Shown here: positions 30,500-40,876 of the stretch, piece after piece
How positions within the stretch are numbered: position 1 is the stretch's first letter
How the letters are laid out: every line of letters begins with the position of its first letter
Assembly (NCBI GenBank): GCA_019056785.1
Contig: DXJV01000085.1
Coordinates: 16,476 to 80,475, forward strand
DNA from: Candidatus Heimdallarchaeota archaeon
GTDB taxonomy: Archaea > Asgardarchaeota > Heimdallarchaeia > JABLTI01
DNA: 64,000 bases
Direction: 5' to 3'
Position numbers and translations under genes: made by a program
The notes under the pieces: model-generated
What the model was told of the DNA's origin: nothing
What the model saw: the letters and a program-made list of their open reading frames with translations, nothing else
Database searches by the model: none

Positions 30500-31738
30500 T
30501 TAAAGAATACCTAACTTTTTGCCGTTGCGCTCAAAAGAAGCTAAAGCAGTATCAAGGTGCTCCTTGGTTAACTTGGCAGTCATCATCACCCGAATACGAG
30601 CAGTGCCTTTTGGGACCATTGGAAATACAATGGGAAGCGCAAAAATACCGTCTTCGTAGAGTAAATTACTCATGGCTTTTGCTTTGTCGTTTTCACCACA
30701 AATAATGGGAGTTATACCAGTAGGTGTCTTTGCCGCTGCGGCAGTGATTTCATGCGTAAAGCCAATTTCAATTATTCGTTTCTTAAAGTAATCACAGTTG
30801 TCAAGCAGCATTTTAACGCGGGGTTCAAACTTTCCATCTTTATTCATAAGCACCTCAATAGCACCAATAGATGCTCCAGCAACAGCTGGGGGATGAGAGC
30901 CACTTAAAAGATAGGTTCTGGTTTTGTTGCGACAGAAGTTCACTAAGTCTTGGGAACCAGTAATTGCACCGCCAATAGTGCCCATAGCTTTACTGAAGGT
31001 GTTCATTTCGACATGGACTTTCCCTTGGAGCGCATAATGATCAACAATGCCTTTGCCTGATTTGTTACGACCAAGAACACCATCACCATGAGCATCATCA
31101 ACATAAATTATAGCACCATATTGTTCGGCCAATTTTTGAATCTCATCAAGCTTGGCCATGTCACCATCCATGCTGAAAACTCCGTCGGTTATTACAAGTA
31201 TTCTTCTGGCATTAACTTTTTCAGCATTCTGCAAGCATTTTTCTAATCCCCCCATGTCTGAATGCGGATAAATGAAGTCTCTTCCTCTTTGAGCTTTTGT
31301 CAATCTCACTCCATCAATAATGGATCCATGGTTCAGTTCGTCTGAGATTATTACGTCTTCGCTACTTGATGCTAATTGTGGTATTACGCCTGCATTTGCT
31401 GCGAAGCCTGTTTGCGTTATCATCACTGCTTCTTGTTCTTTAAATTCCGCCAGTTTTCTTTCCAGTTCCTCATGTAGTGCCATGTTGCCTGCTATTGCTC
31501 TTACTGACCCTGAGCCTGCTCCGAATTTTTCCATTGCTTCTAGTCCACGTTTCACAACATGAGGGTGTGTGCTCAGGTTCAAGTAGTTGTTTGAGCACAT
31601 CATTATTACTTCTTTCCCATCGACGATGCACACCGGGTCAGACGCCGATTCCAGTCTTCGATGTTTCCAATCCAGGTTATTCCTGACTAGTTCTTCGTAC
31701 TCGGCTTTCAAAAAGCCTACGGGGTCTCTTTTTGTCAT
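30500..31738 (-). CDS. kbl: Glycine C-acetyltransferase (2-amino-3-ketobutyrate CoA ligase)
   Basis: MCSNNYLNLSTHPHVV; GAGSGSVRAIAGNMALHEELE; YVDDAHGDGVLG; NTFSKAMGTIGGAITGS. Confidence 0.93.
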   Translation of the reverse strand: MTKRDPVGFLKAEYEELVRNNLDWKHRRLESASDPVCIVDGKEVIMMCSNNYLNLSTHPHVVKRGLEAMEKFGAGSGSVRAIAGNMALHEELERKLAEFKEQEAVMITQTGFAANAGVIPQLASSSEDVIISDELNHGSIIDGVRLTKAQRGRDFIYPHSDMGGLEKCLQNAEKVNARRILVITDGVFSMDGDMAKLDEIQKLAEQYGAIIYVDDAHGDGVLGRNKSGKGIVDHYALQGKVHVEMNTFSKAMGTIGGAITGSQDLVNFCRNKTRTYLLSGSHPPAVAGASIGAIEVLMNKDGKFEPRVKMLLDNCDYFKKRIIEIGFTHEITAAAAKTPTGITPIICGENDKAKAMSNLLYEDGIFALPIVFPMVPKGTARIRVMMTAKLTKEHLDTALASFERNGKKLGIL

Positions 31739-31950
31739 GACTATTTTTCTCCGGAAAGCCTTTCAAGGTTTTCTTTCAGCTCAAACGTTTTTCCTCTTGT
31801 CTATTAAACTTTTTTTCTTGCTTTTGTTTTTCTTTTCTTCTTTCTTTTTCATCTTTTTTTCTGATTTTATCCTTATTTTTATTAGTTCCTGCTGTTGCAA
31901 TCTCATCGAAGATTTTTTAACTACCACCTCAGTTTAACAACTAGGGAAGT

Positions 31951-32823
31951 GTGAAGCAAAAAATGTCTAAAAAGTCAGGACCCACTAAAAGCCGCCTGGA
32001 AGACGACCTTTTCGACCCAGCTGCTGTTGAGCGCGAAAAACTTTACGAGGGATTCCCCTCTCGCAATGAGCTTGTTATTGCTACTGTTATGGAAGTTGCC
32101 AAACACGGCTGTTATGTCCGGCTGGACGAGTATGATAATCTCCGAGCATATATCCATATTTCGGAGTTGTCTCGTACTTGGGTGAAGAATATCCGTGTTC
32201 ATGTTCGTGAAGGGCAGCGTATTGTTGCTAAGGTTCTTCGCGTTGATCCCAGGAAAAGTCAGATTGATTTGAGCATCAAACGTGTCCCTGAGCAAATGCG
32301 GAAGCTTAAGCTCCTTGAAGCAAAACGTAACCAAACTGCTTATACACTTTTCAAGATGATTGTTGAACAAGTCCCCCCTGAGGAGCGAGGAAAAGCAGAT
32401 GAGGTTCGTGATATTTTGATCGATAATTTTGAGATGCTGTATTATGGTCTTGAATTTGCTTCCACTGCTACTCAAAAGAAGTTGGTAGAACTTGGTATCC
32501 CTCCTGCATGGGCAAAGGTTATTCAAAAAGTTGCTGCAGCTAACATTATTCCTGCCACAGTAGAAATTAAAGGCACAGTAGAGATTAGCATTCCCGGTGG
32601 TGAGGGGGTAATCCATTTGAAAAATGCTCTTATCGCAGGCAAGAAAGCTGCTGAGAAAAATACCTCGATAACCATTTTTACTGAAGGAAGCCCACGTTAT
32701 ACCATCGAGGTGACTGCAGAAGATTACAAGGTTGCTGAAAAAGCACTTGAAAACGCTCTCGAACGGATACAAGAAATTGTTGAAAAACATGGTGGGACCT
32801 TTAAGTTCACACGCAAGAAGTAA
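31951..32823 (+). CDS. eif2a: Translation initiation factor aIF2 alpha
   Basis: N-terminal S1 domain PSRNELVIATVMEVAKHGCYVRLDEYDNLRAYIHISELSRTWVKNIRVHVREGQRIVAKVLRVDPRKSQIDLSIKRV. Confidence 0.95.
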   Translation: MKQKMSKKSGPTKSRLEDDLFDPAAVEREKLYEGFPSRNELVIATVMEVAKHGCYVRLDEYDNLRAYIHISELSRTWVKNIRVHVREGQRIVAKVLRVDPRKSQIDLSIKRVPEQMRKLKLLEAKRNQTAYTLFKMIVEQVPPEERGKADEVRDILIDNFEMLYYGLEFASTATQKKLVELGIPPAWAKVIQKVAAANIIPATVEIKGTVEISIPGGEGVIHLKNALIAGKKAAEKNTSITIFTEGSPRYTIEVTAEDYKVAEKALENALERIQEIVEKHGGTFKFTRKK

Positions 32824-32870
32824 TGGTGAAGTTGAATTTGCTTATATGAAATTACTAGGAGCCAAAGGAA

Positions 32871-33044
32871 ATGTCATTGCATAAATGTTCGAAATGTGGT
32901 CGTTATACAATGAAAGAAAATTGCCCTTATTGCAAGGCTCCAGCAGTTTCACCGGTCCCTCCAAGGTTCTCTCTAGAACATGCTCAAAAATATAGCAAAT
33001 ATCGTCGGATGTTGGTGAAACGCTTAGAGCAGCAGTCAAAATAA
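32871..33044 (+). CDS. nop10: H/ACA RNP protein Nop10 (57 aa; below ORF-track cutoff)
   Basis: Translated by hand: MSLHKCSKCGRYTMKENCPYCKAPAVSPVPPRFSLEHAQKYSKYRRMLVKRLEQQSK*; Cys4 zinc ribbon plus PPRFS, just downstream of aIF2 alpha. Confidence 0.93.
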   Translation: MSLHKCSKCGRYTMKENCPYCKAPAVSPVPPRFSLEHAQKYSKYRRMLVKRLEQQSK

Positions 33045-33243
33045 CTCTCCTCGATAGAGATTTATTCTTTCTTGGATATTTTACTTGCCACCGCTTTCTC
33101 ATCCTTTTTTATTTCCAAAAAGTTTTAAAGCACTTTAGATTCTTTTCTCTTGGAGGTTTATTTTTGCCATCTTATAGCTTTGAGAATGAGAGTAAGCGAC
33201 TATTAAAACCAATTAAATAATACTTACAACATCTGTTATTGTT

Positions 33244-34101
33244 TTGCTAGCAATAATCATTCCCTTACTAGTAGTGCTAACATTAAACTACAAGAGAGGC
33301 CCCCTGGGAATAATTATTAGCCTCACTTATTTCGTCTTAATGCTTATATTTGACGTTTTGTTATTTCTAAGGCTTTTAATTTACAAAAAGCGAATCATTT
33401 CCTATCTTAGAGATTTAAGGGATCAGCAAAACATTCTCGGGCTTTTGGCAATTCTAAAGGGAGAGGATCAAAAATGGGCAAAACAATACCCACACCGGCG
33501 ATTGGCTTGCTTGCTTTTAGTTGAGTTTGACCCTGCAAAAGCCCTCAGTTACCTCTCGCGGATTATTGAAAGAGATTTTGAAAATAAAGTTTATACTACT
33601 GACTATCTTTCGATGTTAAAGTTCTTTCCAGCAGAGGAATATAAAAAGATGCTCTTTGAAAGCTTATTCGAAGCAATTACCTTGGCCCAACTTGATTATA
33701 CTTCTTCACAAAAAGACTACGTTCTCAGGCCATCAGAATATAATACTTATACAACAACCCTTTCGCCTTTGAATAGACAATCAAAAAGTGCTTTAACAAC
33801 CATTGCAACAGCATTAGGCTACCAAAGTGTTGCCACTTTAATTAAAACTGTAATTTACACCCAGCTTGCAAACCATGCTCATGAATTTAAAGCGGAGAAA
33901 ACTTTGACGATTGAACAACTTTTGAAGTTATGCCGGATTGGCGACGAGGACTTTCTCAGGAAAGCCATAAACGACTTGCTGATAATGTATCCTTCCCTTG
34001 GTTACTACAATGAAATTGAACAAACATTCACCCCCTCAGCTGAATTTAAGAATTTTAAAACAATAGTTGATATAGATATGGTGACCACAAAAGGAATATG
34101 A
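33244..34101 (+). CDS. Hypothetical membrane-anchored protein
   Basis: Two N-terminal hydrophobic segments then a helical soluble domain. Confidence 0.6.
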   Translation: MLAIIIPLLVVLTLNYKRGPLGIIISLTYFVLMLIFDVLLFLRLLIYKKRIISYLRDLRDQQNILGLLAILKGEDQKWAKQYPHRRLACLLLVEFDPAKALSYLSRIIERDFENKVYTTDYLSMLKFFPAEEYKKMLFESLFEAITLAQLDYTSSQKDYVLRPSEYNTYTTTLSPLNRQSKSALTTIATALGYQSVATLIKTVIYTQLANHAHEFKAEKTLTIEQLLKLCRIGDEDFLRKAINDLLIMYPSLGYYNEIEQTFTPSAEFKNFKTIVDIDMVTTKGI

Positions 34102-34277
34102 CTTGCTTTCTCTCTCCTTCAAATAAAAGAGCATTTCAAAAACTAATTCATAAAGTGTTGATGTTCTTTTACTTTTTTTTAAAAAAAGAAAAAGTGTGTA
34201 AAAATCTGGTAACCAAAGAATACTAAATAAAAAAATGTTGAAGAAGGAGAAAGAGTGTAAGGGTTTCACCCAGAAAG

Positions 34278-34353
34278 TGGTGCACCTCCCGGGATTTGAA
34301 CCCGGGTTCCGACCTTGGGAGGGTCGAGTCTTACCAGGCTGGACCAGAGGTGC
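34278..34353 (-). tRNA. tRNA-Gly (anticodon CCC), CCA encoded
   Basis: Minus strand: GCACCTC TG GTC..GAC T CGACC-CTCCCAA-GGTCG G ..CCGGGTTCAAATCCCGG GAGGTGC A CCA; 7-bp acceptor stem, 5-bp anticodon stem, no intron. Confidence 0.95.
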
Positions 34354-34514
34354 AGAGTAATTATGCTCGGTACAAACCTTCTTACTCAAATTTTTTTTGT
34401 TTGAGCAATATTTGTGTTGCTAAAGTTTCTCTTCTTCCTAAAAAAATTTTCGTGTGGTTTGATGCGCAAGTTATTTTCGAGTAAAAAAAAGGAGTAAAGA
34501 GTATGGTTTAATTT

Positions 34515-35705
34515 TTATCGTTGATCATACTCTATTTGAAATTTTGGTGCCGCTTCAGGTAGTTCCTCTTTATATTTTGATGGGTATTTTCTTTCAGTTA
34601 GAGGATTTTCGACTAGTGGGAATTCTTTCTCTTCTTCAAAATTTACAATAGTGTTATTCGGTGTTGGTTGTGTAGTCAGGATCGTCAAGATTTCTTTCTT
34701 AAGTTCTTCTTTTAGCACTTTCATTTTCTCTGGTTCGTAGAGCTGGTATTTTAGTGAGAACATATATTTAATTTCAATTCTTTCTACATCTGCTAATACA
34801 ATTGGTGTCGAAACAATAGTCTTTTCCTTTGCAGCTTGTGTTTGTGTAGTGTTAATTGTTAACTCTCCAAGATTTGTACTCTTTTGTTCGATGCTTGTGT
34901 TTTTTAATGCATAAATCTCATTTTTAATGTAAGCAATGCCTTGATAAACAAAATATAGACTGTTCATGTGTAAACCTGTAACAACATTTTTTGTTCCTTT
35001 TTTTTTGCAAAAAGAAAGTGAAAAAATTTCCATCAGATTTATTACGATAAAAGCAATACCGGGCCCAATAAACCATTCATCAATGTAATGTATGAAGGCA
35101 ATAATGCTAATCGCAATGGCTCCCATGATTGCTAAACCAGTTAACCCCATAGTTAGAGGAATGAAAATTTTCTTTGTTTGTGTTAGAGGTTGTTCTTTTT
35201 TCTCTTCCAAGTCTTCTTGTCTCATTGGCATTCTGTCTTTTTTCAGTTTTTTTATTAATGGCCCGTAGGGTATCGCTGAAATTACGATGAAAATGTAACA
35301 ATAAATAGCTATGTCGATATATCCACCTGCCATCCAAGAAATGAAAATTTCTACAATAGTATAAATTATACATAAGGTCAAAAAGAAAGTTAAAATAGCT
35401 ATGCCGGTATTGCTCAATTGTACAGGTAAAATTTCTTTTCTCTCGTAAGCCTTGAAATACCCTCTGAAGGGGAGGTATTTTTTGTTGTTGGTGGGTTCAA
35501 ACACCGGTAAAAACCTATCTTCGATTATAAATCCATAATCTTCGATAGTCGATTCGAATAACGTACCATATATTTCAATAGGTCTTGGATTATCTATTTT
35601 TATATATGGCGACTCATAAAAATAATTGTGCCTAACCAATTCACTTTTTGGATAAGCTCTCTTTTGATTAATCTGTCCCATATTCATTGGACTCACCAAT
35701 TCCAA
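34515..35705 (-). CDS. Hypothetical multi-TM membrane protein
   Basis: 396 aa with about four hydrophobic segments. Confidence 0.65.
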   Translation of the reverse strand: MELVSPMNMGQINQKRAYPKSELVRHNYFYESPYIKIDNPRPIEIYGTLFESTIEDYGFIIEDRFLPVFEPTNNKKYLPFRGYFKAYERKEILPVQLSNTGIAILTFFLTLCIIYTIVEIFISWMAGGYIDIAIYCYIFIVISAIPYGPLIKKLKKDRMPMRQEDLEEKKEQPLTQTKKIFIPLTMGLTGLAIMGAIAISIIAFIHYIDEWFIGPGIAFIVINLMEIFSLSFCKKKGTKNVVTGLHMNSLYFVYQGIAYIKNEIYALKNTSIEQKSTNLGELTINTTQTQAAKEKTIVSTPIVLADVERIEIKYMFSLKYQLYEPEKMKVLKEELKKEILTILTTQPTPNNTIVNFEEEKEFPLVENPLTERKYPSKYKEELPEAAPKFQIEYDQR

Positions 35706-36042
35706 AAAACTTCTCGAAATGCACTATATTAAGTTTGTTATAACGACATGGCATTTTTATTAATCTATTATTAATTAATGAACTTGATAAAATGGATATA
35801 AGTACCTTATTGAGTTGTATATTCTTTTTTTCAATAGTATCAAAGTAAGCCATTTGGTATTTAATTAACCCTAGATAGAAAAAAAGAAACTTGAAGAAAG
35901 GCAAAGGAGGAATTTTTTAACGCGAACTTTCCACTCAAAATCGTCATCATCTTTGCATCAGAAGGGCCAGAGCGGTCATCGTTCGCGTTGCTAATAGCTT
36001 CTTCTTTCAATAAAAAAACTTTCGTGTAGTATGCTTTTTTCA

Positions 36043-36753
36043 TTAGCTATCTTTTTTATATTCTCTTGCGTGTAATTTCTTAAGGATTGCTTCTCTTGTG
36101 ATGTCTTTTAAAACATCTGTAGCAACCCATTGCGCTGTTTTTGTTTTAATGGCTTTATAGCCTTCCACTTCTTTTTGGATGGCAGTGTTTAAGGTAAGGT
36201 TTCGTTTTCCAATTTGCCGCAAAGCCCAGCTTATGGCTAATCTAACTGTTCGTCGATCATCTCCAAGTCCCTCTTTAATCACAGGCAGAAAGGCTAGGAG
36301 TTCTTCATTCGTAGTTTTCATTCTTTTAAGAGCAAGCAAAGCCATTAATACGTAACCGGCTCGCCGAACATATTCTTGCTCCCGTCTAGCCCATTCTACA
36401 GCTTTCGTTTTTGCAAAAGGTGTTTTCACAATTAATGACATTAAACACTGGTCACAAATCTCCCAAAAATCAAATTCAGCCACCCAGTTCTCTAATTGTT
36501 CTTCGGTAACTGTTTTGTAATCTTCTATCATGCAGGCGAGGATTCTCGTTTCCCTTGAGTTTATTGCCCAAAGCTCTTCAGCCAAGTCGTGGTTTTGACC
36601 GATTCGTTTTGCCATGGCTTTTAATACGGGTATTTTCACTCCGAAAACCTGTTTGGTTTTAATACCCACTCTCGCCATTCCTTCAATTGCATCTGGATCC
36701 CCTTGCGCTTTTAGTTCTTCGAGAATCTTATTGACTCCCAAGATTTCAGTCAA
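36043..36753 (-). CDS. AlkD-like DNA alkylation repair protein (HEAT-like)
   Basis: KIPVLKAMAKRIGQNHDLAEELWAINSRETRILACMIED...ENWVAEFDFWEICDQCLMSLI. Confidence 0.85.
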   Translation of the reverse strand: MTEILGVNKILEELKAQGDPDAIEGMARVGIKTKQVFGVKIPVLKAMAKRIGQNHDLAEELWAINSRETRILACMIEDYKTVTEEQLENWVAEFDFWEICDQCLMSLIVKTPFAKTKAVEWARREQEYVRRAGYVLMALLALKRMKTTNEELLAFLPVIKEGLGDDRRTVRLAISWALRQIGKRNLTLNTAIQKEVEGYKAIKTKTAQWVATDVLKDITREAILKKLHAREYKKDS

Positions 36754-36804
36754 TTTTAGACCCCTTCCAATTTCTAATCTATTATTTATGCGTTGCTTGT
36801 TAGC

Positions 36805-37176
36805 CTACTCATCTTCTTCTTCGCTGCTTTCTTCGATGAATTTGTTGAGAATCGTTTTCGCGTCAGGAAAGTTTGGGTCGTCAATTTTTCGCATTACACC
36901 ATTTCGTCCGAGGGACAACTGTGGTTTCCCTTGCCAGACATTACAATAACCATCTTTGATTTCTAATAAATCGCCAAAACGTGCTTCATTTATCTTGCTT
37001 CCCCAAAGGCTGAGTGTTACTGTTCCTGTTTCATCCCCTACTTTGAGGTCGCAAACTCGAGACATGCCATATTTTGTTTTAACAGAACGTGGCTCATTTT
37101 TTGCGATCACTCGAACAATGATGTCGATACCTGGCTGCTTTTTCGGTTTAAGATCCTTGACTTTAATAAAAGGCAT
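36805..37176 (-). CDS. Single OB-fold ssDNA-binding protein (SOSS-B/RPA-like)
   Basis: VRVIAKNEPRSVKTKYGMSRVCDLKVGDETGTVTLSLWGSKINEARFGDLLEIKDGYCNVWQGKPQLSLG. Confidence 0.88.
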   Translation of the reverse strand: MPFIKVKDLKPKKQPGIDIIVRVIAKNEPRSVKTKYGMSRVCDLKVGDETGTVTLSLWGSKINEARFGDLLEIKDGYCNVWQGKPQLSLGRNGVMRKIDDPNFPDAKTILNKFIEESSEEEDE

Positions 37177-37361
37177 AACTTTTTTTCTCCATATGAGATA
37201 TTTGTCTTCTTATATCTGAGATAGTAATACTAAACTTTTATTAGTAATTTTCCCTTTTTTTTCGTAATTGTGTAGTAATTTTATTTGTCATTTAAAATTT
37301 CCATCGAATTTTTTATTAATGGCAGTCAATAATTCACTTCCGTATATGTGTGGTTTGAACC

Positions 37362-37874
37362 ATGAGTGAAGAGAAAAAGCCTTCAAGCGATTTTTCGGCT
37401 GTCTGGATGGATGATTTCAAGACTATTATTCGAGACGCGGTAGATTTTGATAAGCAAGTGCAAGTCAATGGATTTGATTTAACGGTGAAGGAAGTCTTTC
37501 TCCTAAAAGGGGAAGGAGTGATAGATTTCGACAACAGCAAGCGTATTCTTCCTGAATATGAACCCGTTCCACTAATTGATAATGATTATTGGTCGCTTCC
37601 AGCGGGTTCATATGTTATTCGATATAATGAAATTGTCTCTGTTCCGTTAGATGCTTTGGGTATCATCCAACCACGAAGCACGCTTCTCCGTATGGGGGGG
37701 ACCATTGTCGGTGCTTGGTGGGATGCTGGATACTCCGGCAGAGGACAAGGATTAATGATTCTCACTCGTCCTGTGAAAATTTATAAGAACGCTCGAGTTG
37801 CACAAATCGTTTTCTTGCGAACGAAAAAAGTCACTAAAGGTTATCAAGGTACTTATCAAAATGAAGCAAAATAG
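37362..37874 (+). CDS. dUTPase / dCTP deaminase family protein
   Basis: GSYVIRYNEIVSVPLDALGIIQPRSTLLRMGGTIVGAWWDAGYSGRGQGLM. Confidence 0.87.
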   Translation: MSEEKKPSSDFSAVWMDDFKTIIRDAVDFDKQVQVNGFDLTVKEVFLLKGEGVIDFDNSKRILPEYEPVPLIDNDYWSLPAGSYVIRYNEIVSVPLDALGIIQPRSTLLRMGGTIVGAWWDAGYSGRGQGLMILTRPVKIYKNARVAQIVFLRTKKVTKGYQGTYQNEAK

Positions 37875-37960
37875 TTCTTTTTCATCGAGGATATTTTCTT
37901 AGCTTCAAAAGTAAAAAAAATTGAAAAGTCATTCATCGAGGGCAAGATTTTTCTTCTTTC

Positions 37961-38362
37961 TCAAAAAAAAATGCGAAAAAGCTCCTCAATCTCGTCCAAA
38001 TATCTTTTAGCTGATTGTGTTGCTAATCCTGCTCTCCGGGCTTTTTGTCCCTTAAACTTTAAGGCCATCGTGAAATGATCGGACCGGCAGATCAATAAAC
38101 TTCCTTGCTCCGTGCGAATATTCATATGTCGAAAATTATCTTGTGAGTCAATACTTTGGAGGGCTAAAAGAGAGCTAATGCTTCTGATGGTATCAATTAA
38201 CATTGCAGCTGTTCCTTCAACATTTATGGATCCTTTATGTTCATGGACACTACAACATGGCAAGCCTTCTTCTGTAGTAAGAACAATATCAGATGCGCCT
38301 GCTTTTTCCATCAGCTCTTGGAGCAGTTTTTCTGCTGTAACATTTATTGACTCATTGTTCAT
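37961..38362 (-). CDS. Roadblock/LC7 domain protein
   Basis: LLQELMEKAGASDIVLTTEEGLPCCSV...AAMLIDTIRSISSLLALQS...NIRTEQGSLLICRSDHFTMALKF. Confidence 0.68.
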   Translation of the reverse strand: MNNESINVTAEKLLQELMEKAGASDIVLTTEEGLPCCSVHEHKGSINVEGTAAMLIDTIRSISSLLALQSIDSQDNFRHMNIRTEQGSLLICRSDHFTMALKFKGQKARRAGLATQSAKRYLDEIEELFRIFF

Positions 38363-38513
38363 TACTATACCTTCTCATCAATAACCTCAAATTTCTGCAT
38401 AGTCCACTGGTTAAAATTTTTTAAGTTTGTTTATCAATAATGAAGAAAGTCACTCTCCTATAAAGATTTAGTGTTATGAGCAGTTGTCTATTCTCAAGAA
38501 TTCATACAATGGC

Positions 38514-39269
38514 TCAGAATAATACTGGATAGGCAAGTTCGTGGAGTACCTCATATTTTTTCGGATCAAAGTCACTCTCGTCAAGCAACTCATTCAAAAA
38601 GCTAAACTCATATTCGTTAAGTCCCACAGGGAAGATTTTATGGTCAATGTCTTCTTTTGGCACTTCGAAAAAGCGTATTAATAATGGCCCAAGATAACCA
38701 GTTTCAACATAAATTTGTACAATCCAATGGAAATACTTCATAAGCTCTTTAATGGTTGTATGCTCAATTGCATCTGCAATGATATGGTACGAGCTCATCA
38801 AAGCTGCCCGGCGGGTGAGGTAATCTTTTGTGTTTCCAGCTTCGATAAGGTCTGGCAGCAGGTCAAGGTTTGCGTAAGAACTTAAAGCCATGATGACAGC
38901 ATATTGTAAATCTTCTTTGCTTTCGCGCAGAATTTTGAGAAGGATCGGAAGTGAATCTTGATGGCCAATACGCCCAAGCGTTTCTATCAGCGCTAATTTT
39001 TTCGCAAGAGAGGCTATTAATACCTCTGTGTGAATTCTTTGGATAAGTTCTTCTTGCGGTTTTCGCTCGTAGATTTTTGCTAGTGCCATCGAGCAGGCGT
39101 TTCTAACATTCCAAGAGCGGTCTTCAAGTCCCGCAAATAACACCTCGAGGGATTCTTTCCCACCGACTTCGAGAAGTTTTAACGCGCCACGAACACGGTC
39201 TATTTCTTTTTCAGACCCAAGACGCTTTTTCGCTTTGGAGCGTTGGAATGCTTTTTTAATAAATGCCAT
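38514..39269 (-). CDS. HEAT-repeat protein
   Basis: LKLLEVGGKESLEVLFAGLEDRSWNVRNACSMALAKI...LIETLGRIGHQDSLPILLKILRESKEDLQYAVIMALSSYA. Confidence 0.82.
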   Translation of the reverse strand: MAFIKKAFQRSKAKKRLGSEKEIDRVRGALKLLEVGGKESLEVLFAGLEDRSWNVRNACSMALAKIYERKPQEELIQRIHTEVLIASLAKKLALIETLGRIGHQDSLPILLKILRESKEDLQYAVIMALSSYANLDLLPDLIEAGNTKDYLTRRAALMSSYHIIADAIEHTTIKELMKYFHWIVQIYVETGYLGPLLIRFFEVPKEDIDHKIFPVGLNEYEFSFLNELLDESDFDPKKYEVLHELAYPVLF

Positions 39270-39271
39270 CT

Positions 39272-40876
39272 TTATTTGCCTCCATCCTCTTTTTGGCTGA
39301 CAATCTCCTCGATGAGAAGGCGTACCGCTGTTAATTTTGAATGGCTCATCTTCTTCAGATGAGAGTAATCAATATTTTTCTTCGAGCTTGAAACGCCATA
39401 AATTGCCTCTGATTTTCGCCCTGTATCTTCTTCGTCTCCTTTTTGTTCAGCTTTTTGTGCTGTAATGAAGTCGAAGAGCTCTTTTGATATATCAATTGCT
39501 CTGGTATAAATTGGTATGTCCCATGGAGAAATGGGATTATCCTCTAGATATCCCACAGAAAGTAATGTCCCGACAATCATTCTATCCATTTTTTTGAACA
39601 TAATCACATCAGGAAAGCCGGGTGTAGGCATTACAAAGTCCTGTCGGTAAAGCAGGCTATGATTATGGAGGATAAGTAATTGTTCAAGGCTGATAGATTC
39701 ATCGTCTATTTCGAAAACATAGACTGGTTTAGAGTTGACTTTTACATACCCATAAAATTGGAATGCCTTGCTATTTTCCAGCCATTGACCAACACTTCGG
39801 CATTGGTTTTTATTCAAGAATTTAATATAATCATCGAGTTGATCCCATTCATGTTCATAGATGTTCCAAGTTTTCCGCCAATAGCCACTTGTATCTGCAT
39901 GCCAATAGACATTTGTTGCTTGACTTGCTTCCCGAAGCTCTTTCAGGAGTCGTCGTACTTGGGCGCCGCCACCTGCTTTATTAATCAAGTCTAAATCGTT
40001 TGTTAATTGTAAGGTTTGCTTGATGATTTCTTGAGGTTGGTCTTTAATTTCTTCAAAGGCTTCTTCTAACATCCGGTAGGAAAGTTTGTTGATTGGAGGG
40101 CCATAAATTGGCTTGAGAAAGCGAGGAACTGTACTGAAAGGATATTCGCCTTTCTCGAGTATTTTTTCACCGATTTTCATATGGATGTAATTTGCAAATG
40201 CTTCTCTCAGGAAACCAGTGAGATGTTTCTTCTTTACAAGTTCAGCCCGTTTATTGAGAATGGAAATCACTTCTAGTAGGAAGTTTTGAAAGAGCGAGAC
40301 CTTTCGGGAGCTTTCAGGAGGGACGTAGAATTCTTGCACACCAAAAGAGGAGAGCAAACGAATAACCGCCACCATGTCTTGGAAATAGGGCAAGCCCCAG
40401 GTGGCATTTTTGGTTTCTTTTAAACCATATACGTTATTTACAATTAACTCTTTGATGATCATATCTATTCTATAGATTTCAGAAAGAATCTCACTGTCGT
40501 TAGAGGCACTTTTCTCTGCAAAATAGGCGTGAGCAAAAGCATGGATGAACATCATTCGTAATGTGAAATCTCTGTCTGGACTCTCTTTGAACTCAAAAGG
40601 CAAGCTAAGATAAATCATTGTTGGCTTACTTGGAAAGACAGATATGCATTCATCGGGGAGGAAGTTTCTATTGCGGGATTTCCGTAAATTGTCAATCATT
40701 TCTTGGGAGAGTACGGCAAACGGACTGCCACCTAATTCGATTACTTGGTAAAGGCTCGCATGAAGGTCGGGGTCAATGAAGAGAAGGACCTTATAGTCCT
40801 CCGGTGTTTCGCCGACAAATTCTTGGAAGTCTTTTCGTGCTTGTTTATAAATTTCAACCACTCGCGGATTGTCCAA
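39272..40876 (-). CDS. SpoVR-like protein (divergent)
   Basis: FIHAFAHAYFAEKSASND near the SpoVR IAHAxxGHNxFF position; LREAFANYIHMKIGEKILEKGEYPF resembles SpoVR NEGWAxFWHxxIMNxLxxEG; encoded beside PrkA-like and VWA genes. Confidence 0.5.
   Translation of the reverse strand: MDNPRVVEIYKQARKDFQEFVGETPEDYKVLLFIDPDLHASLYQVIELGGSPFAVLSQEMIDNLRKSRNRNFLPDECISVFPSKPTMIYLSLPFEFKESPDRDFTLRMMFIHAFAHAYFAEKSASNDSEILSEIYRIDMIIKELIVNNVYGLKETKNATWGLPYFQDMVAVIRLLSSFGVQEFYVPPESSRKVSLFQNFLLEVISILNKRAELVKKKHLTGFLREAFANYIHMKIGEKILEKGEYPFSTVPRFLKPIYGPPINKLSYRMLEEAFEEIKDQPQEIIKQTLQLTNDLDLINKAGGGAQVRRLLKELREASQATNVYWHADTSGYWRKTWNIYEHEWDQLDDYIKFLNKNQCRSVGQWLENSKAFQFYGYVKVNSKPVYVFEIDDESISLEQLLILHNHSLLYRQDFVMPTPGFPDVIMFKKMDRMIVGTLLSVGYLEDNPISPWDIPIYTRAIDISKELFDFITAQKAEQKGDEEDTGRKSEAIYGVSSSKKNIDYSHLKKMSHSKLTAVRLLIEEIVSQKEDGGK

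Noticed and set aside
31975-32790. 271-aa minus ORF
   Set aside because: Fully antisense to the clearly identified aIF2-alpha gene; no recognisable motifs.
35668-36043. Two short minus ORFs (78 and 60 aa) upstream of the membrane protein gene
   Set aside because: No motif. The 60-aa ORF MKKAYYTKVFLLKEEAISNANDD... could be a small gene, but evidence is insufficient.
39272-40876. FIHAFAHAYFAEKS read as a zinc metallopeptidase HExxH motif
   Set aside because: The Glu of HExxH is absent (HAFAH); a SpoVR-like assignment fits the neighbourhood better.
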